Counted from the first letter of the stretch, positions 1 through 9,184 are shown. The stretch is DNA of 64,000 bases from Dehalococcoidia bacterium (GCA_029936675.1 JAPYSB010000001.1:238669-302668); one strand, 5' to 3'. The notes: generated by a model not told the origin, from the sequence alone. A program made the numbers and translations.

Positions 1-724
1 AACCGGCATATATGCTGGAAAAATACCAAAAGCGCGCAAAGAGGAACATTGCCCAAACTTTTTTCTTTCTGGCCTGCCATAGAGACAAGAAAGCCTGTCT
101 TAAGGCCCTTAACAAAACTGATCGGAACTCAGTAATTTCGGTATTTCCTATAAAATAGCGCCCAGATAAAAACAGCGGTAAGACTAAAAGAAACATCAAT
201 AGGGCCATTAATTTAAATAAAAAAACAGGCCCTTCAGAATCATAAAACAACAATCCACAAACTACAGCTAATATAGCACCGATATAACCAATCCCAACCC
301 CTAATCCTCCAATATATCCGACATTTGATTCGGTAGTTATGTCTGCCAACAGCGCGTTATAAAAAATATTGGCTAAATGAATCAAAATGACGGCAGCACA
401 AAAAAGAACTATGGAAGCTTCATAGTTGAATACACCAATTAACGCTGTGGCAAAAATAGCGACCAAAGTAGTGAAAAGTAAAAATGGCATTTTACGTTTA
501 GTAACATCAGAAATTGTGCCGGCAACTGGGGAAAGGATAAACACAATGACCATCGATATAGAAAGTGAAAACCCAAATGTGCCGTCATTCCCTGCCATAT
601 CTCTGGTCAACCATAGTGGGAAAATCAACCCAACGATACCAGCCGAAAACAACGTGTTCCCCATGTCATAAACGACCCATGATACGATGCCTAGTTTGGA
701 TCGAGAGAGCTCACTTTTTGGCAT
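1..724 (-). CDS. MFS transporter, UMF1/Atg22-like (partial, C-terminus off the edge)
   Basis: The reading frame opens with ATG at 724 and runs off the left edge without a stop, giving the first 241 residues of a polytopic membrane protein. The stretch SWVVYDMGNT near residue 15 and the loop SPVAGTISDVTKRK near residue 65 (an MFS loop 2-3 type motif) match the UMF1 branch of the major facilitator superfamily, related to Atg22 effluxers. About six hydrophobic helices are visible. The substrate cannot be told from sequence; family members are usually annotated as exporters of amino acids or unknown solutes. It is transcribed away from ctaA, with a tRNA gene immediately upstream. Confidence 0.8.
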   Translation of the reverse strand, partial: MPKSELSRSKLGIVSWVVYDMGNTLFSAGIVGLIFPLWLTRDMAGNDGTFGFSLSISMVIVFILSPVAGTISDVTKRKMPFLLFTTLVAIFATALIGVFNYEASIVLFCAAVILIHLANIFYNALLADITTESNVGYIGGLGVGIGYIGAILAVVCGLLFYDSEGPVFLFKLMALLMFLLVLPLFLSGRYFIGNTEITEFRSVLLRALRQAFLSLWQARKKKVWAMFLFARFWYFSSIYAG

Positions 725-771
725 TATAGGAATTACTCATATGTTCCAAGTTTATAGAATTTCTAATGAAT

Positions 772-847
772 TGGTCGGGGCGACTGGACTCGAACCAGCG
801 ACCTCCACGTCCCGAACGTGGCGCGCTACCAACTGCGCTACGCCCCG
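772..847 (-). tRNA. tRNA-Pro (anticodon CGG), CCA encoded
   Basis: The minus strand folds as a cloverleaf. The acceptor stem CGGGGCG pairs with CGCCCCG, followed by discriminator A and a genome-encoded CCA. The D arm carries AGCGCAG..GGTAGCGC. The anticodon arm is CCACG-TTCGGGA-CGTGG with anticodon CGG, and the T arm contains GGTTCGAGTCC. The initial C is usual for bacterial tRNA-Pro. It reads CCG codons. No integrase or attachment-site duplication is visible beside it. Confidence 0.95.
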
Positions 848-1030
848 ATATTCATATCAATTTTAGAAGCCTTTTACGAAATTAGACAATATACATTGGA
901 TATAGTAATTAACAAATAGCATTAGGATGGTTGGATTTTTTTGACCCCTCAAAATTGATGTGCTACGGTTAATAAGTGAAGAAAAGCACATAGTGTTAAT
1001 CCGGTTACCATAGCCGTGGATTAAGAGAGG

Positions 1031-1981
1031 TTGACCTCCTTATTGAAAAGGACATCTACACCTGAATCTAAACCTAGGAACACCCTTAAATGGCTAGCAA
1101 TTATCACATTGATATCTGCTTTCAGCCAGGTGACCTTGGGGGGGTATGTGAGATCCAGTGAGTCAGGGTTGGGATGTCCAGATTGGCCTCTATGTCATGG
1201 ACAAATAATACCTCCTTTTGAATTTCATACCCTTGTCGAATATTCCCACCGCCTAAATGCATCTTTGTTAATGGTTTTTGTAGGAACACTTTCTCTATTA
1301 TGCTGGTTTCGGTTTAGAGAAGAAAAAATTGTTATTCGCCTTGCTGGGGCTGCCTTAGGACTTGTCTTATGTGTTGCCGTACTTGGAGGAATAACAGTCT
1401 TAACTGAATTGGCGTGGTGGATAAGATTAATTCATCTTTCACTTGCTGAATTATTGATAGGATCCGTCACTGCTATAGTCGGGTTGGCTTTTTACAACAA
1501 CAAATCATCTAGCTTGGTTACTAAAGGAATCGCAACGCCAAATTGGAGAAGAAAACTATGGATAATTTCTGCAGGCCTTTTCCTATTGATAATCTCGGGA
1601 TCTTACATGATTGGCGCTGGAGCAGGTTCTGCCTGCTCAACATGGCCGTTATGTAGAGGTGATTTGTTTCCCGACGGAGCAATATATGCGATCCATATGG
1701 GGCACAGGTATATAGCAGGCTTAATGGTTTTAATAGTAGCTTTTATTGTTTGGTCTTTCATCAAAAACGATGGACATGTCCCCGCTGTGAAACGTGTCTC
1801 CATGACCTTGATGCACAGTCTGCTTCTACAAATATTGGTCGGGGCAGTTTTGGTATGGGTCGGTTTTAATCCTGCACTGAAGACTATTCATCTGGCCTTG
1901 GCCACTTTATTATGGATAGCTACGATATATATGGTCAGTTGCGTAACCCAATATGAATCTGCGTATTCAAAAGATGAATGA
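1031..1981 (+). CDS. ctaA: Heme A synthase (COX15/CtaA family)
   Basis: Converts heme O to heme A in the membrane, supplying the a-type hemes of the oxidase encoded just downstream. The 316-residue protein has eight predicted helices in two homologous halves. The four expected heme-ligand histidines are present: EYSHRLNAS (H73), LIHLSLAE, HMGHRYIAG and TIHLALATL. Each half has a cysteine pair, GLGCPDWPLC (C49/C55) and SACSTWPLC, as in the Bacillus-type enzyme. The start is uncertain. TTG at 1031 directly abuts an AGAGAGG ribosome site, so the in-frame TTG at 1043 is at least as likely. The stop abuts the ATG of ctaB, so the two are co-transcribed. Confidence 0.92.
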   Translation: MTSLLKRTSTPESKPRNTLKWLAIITLISAFSQVTLGGYVRSSESGLGCPDWPLCHGQIIPPFEFHTLVEYSHRLNASLLMVFVGTLSLLCWFRFREEKIVIRLAGAALGLVLCVAVLGGITVLTELAWWIRLIHLSLAELLIGSVTAIVGLAFYNNKSSSLVTKGIATPNWRRKLWIISAGLFLLIISGSYMIGAGAGSACSTWPLCRGDLFPDGAIYAIHMGHRYIAGLMVLIVAFIVWSFIKNDGHVPAVKRVSMTLMHSLLLQILVGAVLVWVGFNPALKTIHLALATLLWIATIYMVSCVTQYESAYSKDE

Positions 1982-2845
1982 ATGATTTCTTCTTATATAG
2001 CTTTAACAAAACCAAAAATTATTGTCCTGCTACTAATAACCGCTTTAGGTGGGTTGTTTCTAGCTTCAGACGGGTTTCCTGATCTTATGATTACAACAGC
2101 AGTGTTGGTAGGTGGTAGCCTAGCTGCCGGTGGTGCCAATTCTCTAAATCATTTCTGGGATCGAGACATAGATGTAAAGATGAAAAGGACAACCAACAGA
2201 CCTGTGGCATCGGGTTCAGTGGCACCTGCAAATGCGTTGATTTTTGGCATTGTACTAAACTTGATAGCTTTCGGCCTTTTGTATTATTACGCCAATTTGT
2301 TGAGCGCCTTGCTTACACTATCAGCCACAATGTTCTATTTTTTTGTTTATACCATGATGCTAAAAAGAATCACCCCTCAAAACATTGTAATAGGAGGAGT
2401 GGCGGGATCCATACCTCCAGTGGTCGGATGGGCAGCGGTGACAGGCAATATTTTTGAGCCTGCTCCACTTTTCTTATTTCTAATAGTGTTTTTTTGGACA
2501 CCTCCTCATTTTTGGGCACTTTCCCTTATATTGAAAGATGATTACGCTAACGCAGGGGTACCTATGCTCCCGGTGGTAGCAGGAGTGCCCGCAACCAAGA
2601 CACAAATATTTGTTTACACATGGATATTGCTAGCCCTGCTGATTGCGGCGGCCTATTTCGTAGAGGAATTAGGAATTATTTTTGGGATTTCTGCTATTGT
2701 GCTATCAGCAGGTTTCATAGGGGCAACTTGGTTGCTAAAACGCAGGGACTCGATCGAATTAGCCATGCCGATATATTTATATTCCATGGCTTACCTCGCA
2801 TTGCTTTTCGTGGTTGTGGTAGTCGAAAGTTTTATTTTCGGATAA
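1982..2845 (+). CDS. ctaB: Protoheme IX farnesyltransferase (heme O synthase)
   Basis: UbiA-family prenyltransferase that adds a farnesyl group to heme b to give heme O, the substrate of CtaA. The 287-residue protein has about nine membrane helices. The first Asp-rich motif, NHFWDRDID followed by TNRPVASG (residues about 57-77), and the second loop LKDDYANAGVPMLPVV (about 185-200) are the family's Mg-diphosphate-binding signatures. ATG starts on the base after the ctaA stop, with its ribosome site inside ctaA, implying translational coupling. Confidence 0.95.
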   Translation: MISSYIALTKPKIIVLLLITALGGLFLASDGFPDLMITTAVLVGGSLAAGGANSLNHFWDRDIDVKMKRTTNRPVASGSVAPANALIFGIVLNLIAFGLLYYYANLLSALLTLSATMFYFFVYTMMLKRITPQNIVIGGVAGSIPPVVGWAAVTGNIFEPAPLFLFLIVFFWTPPHFWALSLILKDDYANAGVPMLPVVAGVPATKTQIFVYTWILLALLIAAAYFVEELGIIFGISAIVLSAGFIGATWLLKRRDSIELAMPIYLYSMAYLALLFVVVVVESFIFG

Positions 2846-2964
2846 CGCATTTTATTATGAAAATGAATAAACAGTATTTTCATACGTCAATCAGCTTGAC
2901 GACGGTGCCCGTAGTTTGATAAATTTCCCAATTGGTTTGGAATGAGATTAACATAAGGTTTTAA

Positions 2965-4092
2965 ATGCACTCTAGCAACACAAAATTAATACGATTTAAC
3001 AAAATTCCCAAGACTGCTTTCCTTCTTTCCCTAGCCCTTCTGACTTTATTGCTGACAGCTTGCTATCCTGACCACAATCAATCAACTTTTGATCCAAGAG
3101 GCCCGGTTGCTGCAAAACAACTCGAAGTTTTTTGGTGGATATGGTGGGGTGGATTTATAGTCTTTGTATTAGTTGAAGCCGCACTGATATACGCTATTTT
3201 TAAATTTAGGGTTAAAAACGAATCAGATATACCAGTCCAAACACATGGAAGCCATAAATTAGAAATTATATGGACAGCTATACCTGCCTTGTTGCTCATA
3301 ATTCTCATGGTCCCAACAATTCAGACACTTTTTTATATGTATGAAGCCCCCAAAACCACTAAACCCGAACACACCTTAGAAGCGATAGGACATCAATGGT
3401 GGTTTGAATTTAGATATCCAGATCCAACTAACTCAGAGAAAGAAATAGTTACTGCAAATGAAGTCTATATACCTGTGGGATACCCAGTTGCAATAAACTT
3501 AGAATCAGTAGATGTCATTCACAGCTTCTGGGTACCTAAATTAGCAGGCAAAACTGACATGGTTCCATCAGAGGGAAATTTCATGTGGTTTGAAGCCGAT
3601 GAACCGGGAGAATATTACGGGCAGTGCGCGGAATACTGTGGCACCTCACACGCAAACATGAAATTTAAAGTGGTTGCCGTACCTGAACCAGACTTCAAGT
3701 CTTGGCTACAAGCACAGTCTAACCCCGCATTAGAATCATCTGACCCGCTTGTACAGGAAGGTACCGGAGTGTTCAAGAGTGCAGGATGCACTGGATGTCA
3801 TTCTACAAAAACCGTAGTAAATAAAGGCTCAAAAGGAAGGGTTGGTCCTAATTTGGCCCATGTAGGATCAAGAAGAGATCTTGCAGCCGGAATGTTGAAA
3901 AATTCTGATGAAAATGGCTCAGTTAATGATGCTCTTTTACAGAAAAACCTCAGGACTTGGTTGGAAAATCCTGCTGAGGTAAAACCAGGAAACCTGATGT
4001 CAAGTGGGGCTCAGGTATACACAGACCCAGACAAAAAGTTGACAGAGGAACAGATATCTCAACTAGTCCACTATTTGTCGTCATTGAAATAA
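2965..4092 (+). CDS. coxB: Cytochrome c oxidase subunit II with fused cytochrome c (caa3-type)
   Basis: Electron-entry subunit of a caa3 terminal oxidase. A lipoprotein signal ends at C33 (LLLTAC). Two transmembrane helices (about 45-70 and 90-115) precede a cupredoxin domain. The CuA ligands are visible: H186 (DVIHSFW), C221 and C225 (GQCAEYC), H229 and M232. A C-terminal cytochrome c domain follows, with heme site CTGCH (275-279) and likely axial M345 (GNLMSSG). The fused heme domain means electrons can enter from a soluble or membrane cytochrome without a separate docking subunit. At 375 residues it is of normal length for the caa3 type. It lies 119 nt after ctaB. Confidence 0.96.
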   Translation: MHSSNTKLIRFNKIPKTAFLLSLALLTLLLTACYPDHNQSTFDPRGPVAAKQLEVFWWIWWGGFIVFVLVEAALIYAIFKFRVKNESDIPVQTHGSHKLEIIWTAIPALLLIILMVPTIQTLFYMYEAPKTTKPEHTLEAIGHQWWFEFRYPDPTNSEKEIVTANEVYIPVGYPVAINLESVDVIHSFWVPKLAGKTDMVPSEGNFMWFEADEPGEYYGQCAEYCGTSHANMKFKVVAVPEPDFKSWLQAQSNPALESSDPLVQEGTGVFKSAGCTGCHSTKTVVNKGSKGRVGPNLAHVGSRRDLAAGMLKNSDENGSVNDALLQKNLRTWLENPAEVKPGNLMSSGAQVYTDPDKKLTEEQISQLVHYLSSLK

Positions 4093-4138
4093 CCATGAAT
4101 AGCAAATTATGCTGCCGAATCGAGCTGGAGGCCACCAA

Positions 4139-5995
4139 GTGAGTACATTCCCAATATCAATACCGAGGCCAGTCCACCCAACTGGTATTTGGGGTTGGTT
4201 CACAACGATCGATCACAAGAGAATCGGTATTTTATATGGAGTAACCGCCTTCATAATGTTTCTTTCCGGAGGCATAGAAGCCACCTTGATGCGGCTACAA
4301 TTAGCTGGCCCAGAGTTAGACATAGTGAGTGCAGCTGTCTATAACCAGCTGTTCACGATGCATGGTACTACAATGATATTCCTCGCCATTATGCCGCTCT
4401 CAGCGGCCTTCTTTAACTTCATTATACCGCTGCAAATAGGAGCCCGTGATGTCGCCTTCCCTAGACTAAATGCTTTTAGCTATTGGACTTTCCTTGCGGG
4501 AGCCTTGATGCTAAAGCTTAGTTGGATTGGTGGTGCTACAGATGCCGGTTGGTTTGGATATGCACCGCTTACTTCGGTTGCCCAAAATCCTGGCACTGGC
4601 ATCGATTTTTGGATAATCAGCTTACAAATACTAGGTATAGCTTCTCTAGCGGCTTCATTTAACTTTATTGTGACTATAATTAACATGAGAGCTCCGGGGA
4701 TGACGATGATGCGGCTACCTTTATTCACTTGGATGAGCTTCATCACTGCAATTCTTTTAGTATTGGCTTTCCCAGTTATCACAGTTGCATTAATTGAACT
4801 TACATTTGACAGGTATTTCATGTTCAATTTCTTTAATGTAGCCAACGGAGGGAGTGTTGTTTTATGGCAGCACCTTTTCTGGGTATTTGGGCATCCGGAA
4901 GTGTACATTCTTATCCTGCCAGCGATGGGCATTGTCTCTGAAGTGCTTCCTGTATTCTCCAAAAAGCCTTTGTTTGGATACAAAACAGTAGTTTTGGCAG
5001 GAGCAATCATAGCCTTCATGGGTTGGATGGTATGGAGCCACCATATGTTTACGGTGGGACTTGGCGCTGTTGCAAATGCAGTTTTCACTGTGACAACTAT
5101 GTTGATTGCCGTCCCCACAGGAATAAAAGTTTTCAATTGGATCGGAACCATATGGGGTGGCTCAATCAGGTTCAACACCCCAATGCTTTACTCTTTGGGT
5201 TTTATTGCCATGTTCCTATTGGGTGGTATTAGTGGGGTTATGCACGCCGTATCGGCGCATGACGCCCAACAACAAGACACATATTTCGTACCCGCTCACA
5301 TACACTACGTTTTGTTTGGTGGGGCAATAATGGCCATTCTGTCCGGCATCTTCTACTGGTTTCCCAAATATTCGGGGAAAATGTTCAACGAACGACAAGG
5401 GAAAATCTCTTTCTGGCTGATCATGATAGGCCAGAACGTGACCTTCTTCCCAATGCATTTCGTCGGATTAGATGGCATGCCGCGAAGAATTTATACCTAT
5501 GCAGACAACATGGGATGGAACTTTTGGAACGGTGTGGCCACCGCAGGTGTGTTTATTCTTATAATCGGGTTCCTTTTGGTAATGGATAATATTGGGAGGC
5601 ACTGGAAAAACGGTGAGCCAGCTCCAGCAGATCCATGGGACGCAAGAACCTTGGAGTGGTCCATACCGTCGCCGCCACCAGAATATAACTTTGAAGAAAT
5701 TCCAATCGTTCGATCGCTTGACGATTGGTGGGAAACTAAGCAAGGTGGAGCCTATAAAGAAGTGCCAGCAAGTGGCGGTTTAGGAGATGAAGGCCATGAA
5801 ATTCACCTGCCCCAACCTTCCTATTGGCCTATAGTTACAGCAGTTGGACTATTTATTGCAGCATACGGGGTCGTCTTCAACGATCTATTAATTCCTTGGG
5901 CCTTGGCTGCAGTCGGATTAACAATAGGATTTATCGGGGTCTATTCGTGGTCTCTTGAACCCGTAAATGATCCTGAAGAAGACTCTACTCATTAA
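4139..5995 (+). CDS. coxA: Cytochrome c oxidase subunit I (heme-copper, A-type)
   Basis: Catalytic subunit reducing O2 to water and pumping protons. Heme and CuB ligands are all seen: H75 (TMHGTTM), H252 with cross-linked Y256 (GHPEVY, with proton-channel E254), H301/H302 (WSHHMF), and H387/H389 (HIHYVLFGG). GTG at 4139 is preferred over the upstream ATG at 4109 because GGAGG sits 7 nt before it; this gives 618 residues. The C-terminus carries a soluble stretch (PADPWDARTLEW onward) and then two extra hydrophobic helices after about residue 555, longer than the 12-helix core. It is followed with no gap by coxC. Confidence 0.96.
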   Translation: MSTFPISIPRPVHPTGIWGWFTTIDHKRIGILYGVTAFIMFLSGGIEATLMRLQLAGPELDIVSAAVYNQLFTMHGTTMIFLAIMPLSAAFFNFIIPLQIGARDVAFPRLNAFSYWTFLAGALMLKLSWIGGATDAGWFGYAPLTSVAQNPGTGIDFWIISLQILGIASLAASFNFIVTIINMRAPGMTMMRLPLFTWMSFITAILLVLAFPVITVALIELTFDRYFMFNFFNVANGGSVVLWQHLFWVFGHPEVYILILPAMGIVSEVLPVFSKKPLFGYKTVVLAGAIIAFMGWMVWSHHMFTVGLGAVANAVFTVTTMLIAVPTGIKVFNWIGTIWGGSIRFNTPMLYSLGFIAMFLLGGISGVMHAVSAHDAQQQDTYFVPAHIHYVLFGGAIMAILSGIFYWFPKYSGKMFNERQGKISFWLIMIGQNVTFFPMHFVGLDGMPRRIYTYADNMGWNFWNGVATAGVFILIIGFLLVMDNIGRHWKNGEPAPADPWDARTLEWSIPSPPPEYNFEEIPIVRSLDDWWETKQGGAYKEVPASGGLGDEGHEIHLPQPSYWPIVTAVGLFIAAYGVVFNDLLIPWALAAVGLTIGFIGVYSWSLEPVNDPEEDSTH

Positions 5996-6008
5996 GGAAG
6001 GTTCTCAA

Positions 6009-6734
6009 TTGGCACAGGAACACGCAGCTCCAATACACGGGGAAGATGAAGGTACCACAACCGGTCTTAATCACCGAAAAATGCTCATGTGGGCATTTCT
6101 TGGTTCAGACTGCATGTTTTTTGGTTCCCTGATCGCAACATATTTGGTATACCAAGGTAAAAGTTTAGAGGGCCCCTTACCTATAGATGTGTTTGATATA
6201 CCCGTTACTTCCATTAGTACTTTTGTGCTTCTAATGAGTAGCATGAGTATGGTGCTTGCTTACTCGGCCTTAACAAAAAACAACATGAAGGGTTTCAGAA
6301 TATGGATGATATCCACCGCAATAATGGGTGCAACCTTTATCGGATTTCAGGTTTATGAGTTCAGCAGTTTTGCGAACCACCATGTAGAGATTGACTGTGT
6401 TAGTCCAGGAGAATTGACCAAATACGAACAACATATCTTTGATGACGGTTGTTCCTCCGGTGAAGCCCATGCCGAAAGTCATGAAGGGTTAAAACCCCAA
6501 ACAAATCTATTTGGAACAACTTTCTATACTCTAACGGGCTTTCACGGTGCCCACGTTACTTTGGGAATAGTCTGGCTCCTTTCGCTATTACTTTTATCAT
6601 TTAAGAAAGGTGTCATTACCCCAGAGAAGAATTTAGACGTGGACCTAGCAGCACTATATTGGCACTTCGTCGACGTTGTATGGATAGTCATATTCACAGT
6701 CGTATACTTATTTGGCGTATTTCCGGGATTCTAA
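6009..6734 (+). CDS. coxC: Cytochrome c oxidase subunit III
   Basis: Core membrane subunit that stabilises proton uptake by subunit I. TTG at 6009 is chosen because AAGGAAGG (5994-6001) lies 7 nt upstream; the longer frame from 5967 would overlap coxA and lacks a ribosome site. The resulting 241-residue protein has helices typical of the family, including GFHGAHVTLG and the C-terminal YWHFVDVVWIVIF. Between the two halves (about residues 120-165) is an acidic, His/Cys-containing insertion (HHVEIDCVSPGE to AHAESHEG) not typical of short subunit III proteins. It is probably exposed outside the membrane; its role is unknown. Confidence 0.94.
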   Translation: MAQEHAAPIHGEDEGTTTGLNHRKMLMWAFLGSDCMFFGSLIATYLVYQGKSLEGPLPIDVFDIPVTSISTFVLLMSSMSMVLAYSALTKNNMKGFRIWMISTAIMGATFIGFQVYEFSSFANHHVEIDCVSPGELTKYEQHIFDDGCSSGEAHAESHEGLKPQTNLFGTTFYTLTGFHGAHVTLGIVWLLSLLLLSFKKGVITPEKNLDVDLAALYWHFVDVVWIVIFTVVYLFGVFPGF

Positions 6735-6753
6735 TGGTACATTGGGAGATAAT

Positions 6754-7059
6754 ATGAGTCAGGAACTTTCTGCAAAGGAACACACAGGACACCCAACAGC
6801 TGGGCAATATTTTCGCATAGCAGTAATTTTATGTGCTATAACAGCCGTAGAAGTTGGCATTTTCTATCTTGAGTTCATAGGACACTGGATGATTCCAATA
6901 TTGTTCACATTGTCGGCCTGTAAGTTCGCCTTGGTTGCTATGTATTACATGCATTTGAAATTCGATCACAAACTTTTTACATACATGTTTGTCGCCGGCT
7001 TCATACTAGCTGCATTTGTCATTAGTTTGCTACTACTGCTTTTTGGGGTGTATTCCTAA
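6754..7059 (+). CDS. coxD: Cytochrome c oxidase subunit IV (prokaryotic type)
   Basis: Small accessory subunit of caa3 oxidases. ATG at 6754 follows GGGAG with suitable spacing; the frame open from 6712 would overlap coxC. The 101-residue protein has an N-terminal polar tail and three helices, with the family signature CKFALVAMYYMHLKFDH around residues 58-74. It completes the B-A-C-D order usual for caa3 operons. Confidence 0.92.
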   Translation: MSQELSAKEHTGHPTAGQYFRIAVILCAITAVEVGIFYLEFIGHWMIPILFTLSACKFALVAMYYMHLKFDHKLFTYMFVAGFILAAFVISLLLLLFGVYS

Positions 7060-7095
7060 CCTCGTTAAACCGAAACCAAACACCAAATTATACAC

Positions 7096-7944
7096 ATGTC
7101 GCCTTTAGGTTTTTCTGACTCAATATGGTTGCACTGGCACCCTCATTTAGAGGTTGTACTCGGTCTGATATTGGTTCAATGCGCCTACCTGTATGGAATC
7201 GGGCCATACCGAAGAAGACAAACTGATTCCCCCGAAATAAATCCTCGTCAGACTATTATGTTTACCCTGGGCACCTTCGTTATCTTCCTTTCGCTGACCT
7301 CGCCTCTACACATATTAAGCGATCATTACTTGTTTAGTGCCCACATGTTGCAACATGTCCTTATAACACTTATATGTCCTCCTCTTCTGATTTTGGGGAC
7401 GCCTGGCTGGCTGGTCTCAAAACTCTTCCAACACAGACGGTCTAAATCCGTCTTCAAGAGAGTTTTTCACCCAATCGGGGCCATTGTGATATTCAACATA
7501 ATTTTTTCAATGTGGCATTTACCAGTTCTTTATGGCCTTTCCGTCACCTATCACTGGGTACATATCCTAGAGCATTCACTCTTCATATCCGCCTCTATCG
7601 TAATGTGGTGGCCTATTTGCAGTCAGGTGCAGTCTATCCCAAAGCTGCCCTACCCAATCCAAATGTTATATCTTTTCGTTATGTCATTAGCTCAAGTTAT
7701 GGTATTTGGGATAATAACGTTTGCTAGAGAACCAATTTATCAACACTATATTGATGCTCCACGAATTTGGAATATAAGTCCACTTGTAGATCAGCAACTT
7801 GGGGGAATCATAATGAAAGTGGGAAGTGGATTCCTCTTCCTCTTCCTGATCATAATCGCTTTCTTCAAATGGTTCGACGAAGATTCCAATTCCCAGGAAA
7901 CAGCGTATAATAAGCAGGATTCTACAGAACGGGAGTTGCAATGA
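7096..7944 (+). CDS. ctaG: Cytochrome c oxidase assembly protein CtaG (caa3 type)
   Basis: Polytopic membrane protein of the CtaG/Caa3_CtaG family needed for assembly of the CuB site of caa3 oxidases in Bacillus. The 282 residues contain about seven helices and recurrent His-containing segments: WLHWHPHLE near the N-terminus, SAHMLQHVLITLICPPLL (about 87-105), SMWHLPVLYGL and WVHILEHSLFI. These histidines are the candidate metal ligands. Its last four bases overlap the next gene (ATGA), indicating translational coupling. Confidence 0.9.
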   Translation: MSPLGFSDSIWLHWHPHLEVVLGLILVQCAYLYGIGPYRRRQTDSPEINPRQTIMFTLGTFVIFLSLTSPLHILSDHYLFSAHMLQHVLITLICPPLLILGTPGWLVSKLFQHRRSKSVFKRVFHPIGAIVIFNIIFSMWHLPVLYGLSVTYHWVHILEHSLFISASIVMWWPICSQVQSIPKLPYPIQMLYLFVMSLAQVMVFGIITFAREPIYQHYIDAPRIWNISPLVDQQLGGIIMKVGSGFLFLFLIIIAFFKWFDEDSNSQETAYNKQDSTERELQ

Positions 7945-8144
7945 ACAAAGTTACCTTAGCTCTAGTGGTACCCTTAGCCTCTTTCGCCATGATAGCGGTA
8001 TTTGCCATAACCCTTGGCTTCACTTTCTACCAAATCCATCACCACACCAGTTTGGGCATTATTGGAGTTATCGCTATTGGGCTAGCACTGTTGATTCTTA
8101 CTCCTTTAGTGGCCTTTCTTCTCGAAAAAAAGACATCTCCATAA
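7941..8144 (+). CDS. Small two-helix membrane protein in the oxidase cluster
   Basis: A 67-residue protein of no family I recognise. It is almost entirely two hydrophobic helices (about residues 5-29 and 38-61) joined by a short loop with QIHHHTS, and ends with a charged EKKTSP tail. It overlaps ctaG by ATGA and is followed 5 nt later by the sco gene, so it is translated with the oxidase assembly genes. The His cluster in the loop could bind copper or heme, but that is only a guess. A minor oxidase subunit or assembly helper is the likeliest role. Confidence 0.7.
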   Translation: MNKVTLALVVPLASFAMIAVFAITLGFTFYQIHHHTSLGIIGVIAIGLALLILTPLVAFLLEKKTSP

Positions 8145-8149
8145 AAGCT

Positions 8150-8797
8150 TTGTTGCTCAGGGATCGATATTCCCCTCGCAATGGCAAAGGTTTTCAGTTT
8201 CTCACTCTACTATTATTAATGGTTTTCTCATTTCCTAATCTCCTTGGATGCAACTTTCCAAATAAGTCTGATTTATACGGAACAGTTCTCAACAATCATG
8301 GCGGGTCAAGATTCTCCCTACTTGATGAGAACGATTTTGAAGTAACAGACCAGACCCACATAGGCCAAGTGCATTTGATCACTTTTTTATTTGCAAATTG
8401 CACCAGCCTTTGTCCATTGGTAACATCAAGCATTAAACAATCCTTGGAAAGGTCCGAAGACACGCGAAACACTCCGGTCTTAATAATTTCGGTTGACCCA
8501 AAAGGAGATACCATTGAATCCAGAATTGCCTTCAAAAACAGGTGGGGGCTTTCGTCAAATTGGCGTTATCTCAATGGGAATGAAAAAGAATTAGGAATTA
8601 TTTGGAAGAATTTTTACCTAAATCCGCAAGAATCTGCCATTGAATCTCTCAGCAGTCAAATGGACCGCAAGTACGACACTGTACATTCATCCCCCGTTTA
8701 TATAGTAAATGAGGCAGGTCGACCTGCAGTGGTACACACGAACCCAATAGACCCTGACCATTTATACGAGGATCTTATCCAAATTTCAAAACGTTGA
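8150..8797 (+). CDS. SCO1/SenC family copper chaperone
   Basis: Membrane-anchored thioredoxin-fold protein that delivers copper to, or reduces, the CuA site of subunit II. The Cu ligands are the CxxxC pair C84/C88 (NCTSLCPL) and H179 (DTVHSSP). The N-terminus has a hydrophobic segment ending GCNF, probably a lipoprotein or signal anchor. At 215 residues the length is normal. TTG at 8150 is the first start after the upstream gene; the ribosome site is weak. It closes the oxidase cluster and converges with rplT. Confidence 0.92.
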   Translation: MLLRDRYSPRNGKGFQFLTLLLLMVFSFPNLLGCNFPNKSDLYGTVLNNHGGSRFSLLDENDFEVTDQTHIGQVHLITFLFANCTSLCPLVTSSIKQSLERSEDTRNTPVLIISVDPKGDTIESRIAFKNRWGLSSNWRYLNGNEKELGIIWKNFYLNPQESAIESLSSQMDRKYDTVHSSPVYIVNEAGRPAVVHTNPIDPDHLYEDLIQISKR

Positions 8798-8821
8798 AGC
8801 TAGGCTTACCAACTTAATTAC

Positions 8822-9184
8822 CTAGGCAGCCTCGAGGGCAATTTTAGCGCTTTCTACGACGCCAGTGAACGATTCCGGATTACTGACGGCCATTTCGGCC
8901 AGCATTTTACGATTGATATCGATACCGGCCAATCTTAGTCCGTGTATCAATTTACTATATGTGATTTCATTCGATCGAGCTGCTGCGTTTATTCGGATAT
9001 TCCATAAACGCCGCATATCTCCTTTTTTCTTCTTTCTATGGTCATATGAATACTGCAAGGCGTGTATCATCGATTCATGTGCACGCCTATAAAGCCTATG
9101 ACGAACACCCTGATGCCCTTTAGTCATGTTCAACATTTTTTTATGTCTACGGCGTCTCGTTACACCGGTTCTAACTCTAGTCAC
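8822..9184 (-). CDS. rplT: 50S ribosomal protein L20
   Basis: Early-assembly 23S rRNA-binding protein. The 120 residues open with the basic stretch VTRRRRHKK, and the core SRLWNIRINAAAR-like segment reads RRLWNIRINAAAR here. GTG is the start codon, preceded by GGAG. It is the last gene of thrS-infC-rpmI-rplT, an order widely conserved in bacteria. In other bacteria L20 represses this operon. Confidence 0.97.
   Translation of the reverse strand: MTRVRTGVTRRRRHKKMLNMTKGHQGVRHRLYRRAHESMIHALQYSYDHRKKKKGDMRRLWNIRINAAARSNEITYSKLIHGLRLAGIDINRKMLAEMAVSNPESFTGVVESAKIALEAA

Noticed and set aside
426-671. 81-residue plus-strand frame at the left edge
   Set aside because: It is the antisense of the MFS transporter, whose frame runs unbroken through the same bases and shows membrane helices.
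772-1030. Possible integration site at tRNA-Pro
   Set aside because: There is no integrase, no direct repeat of the tRNA 3' end and no shift in gene style beside it.
4480-5178. 232-residue minus-strand frame within coxA
   Set aside because: It is antisense to a strongly conserved coxA region, has low-complexity content and no ribosome site. It is a by-product of the codon usage on the other strand.
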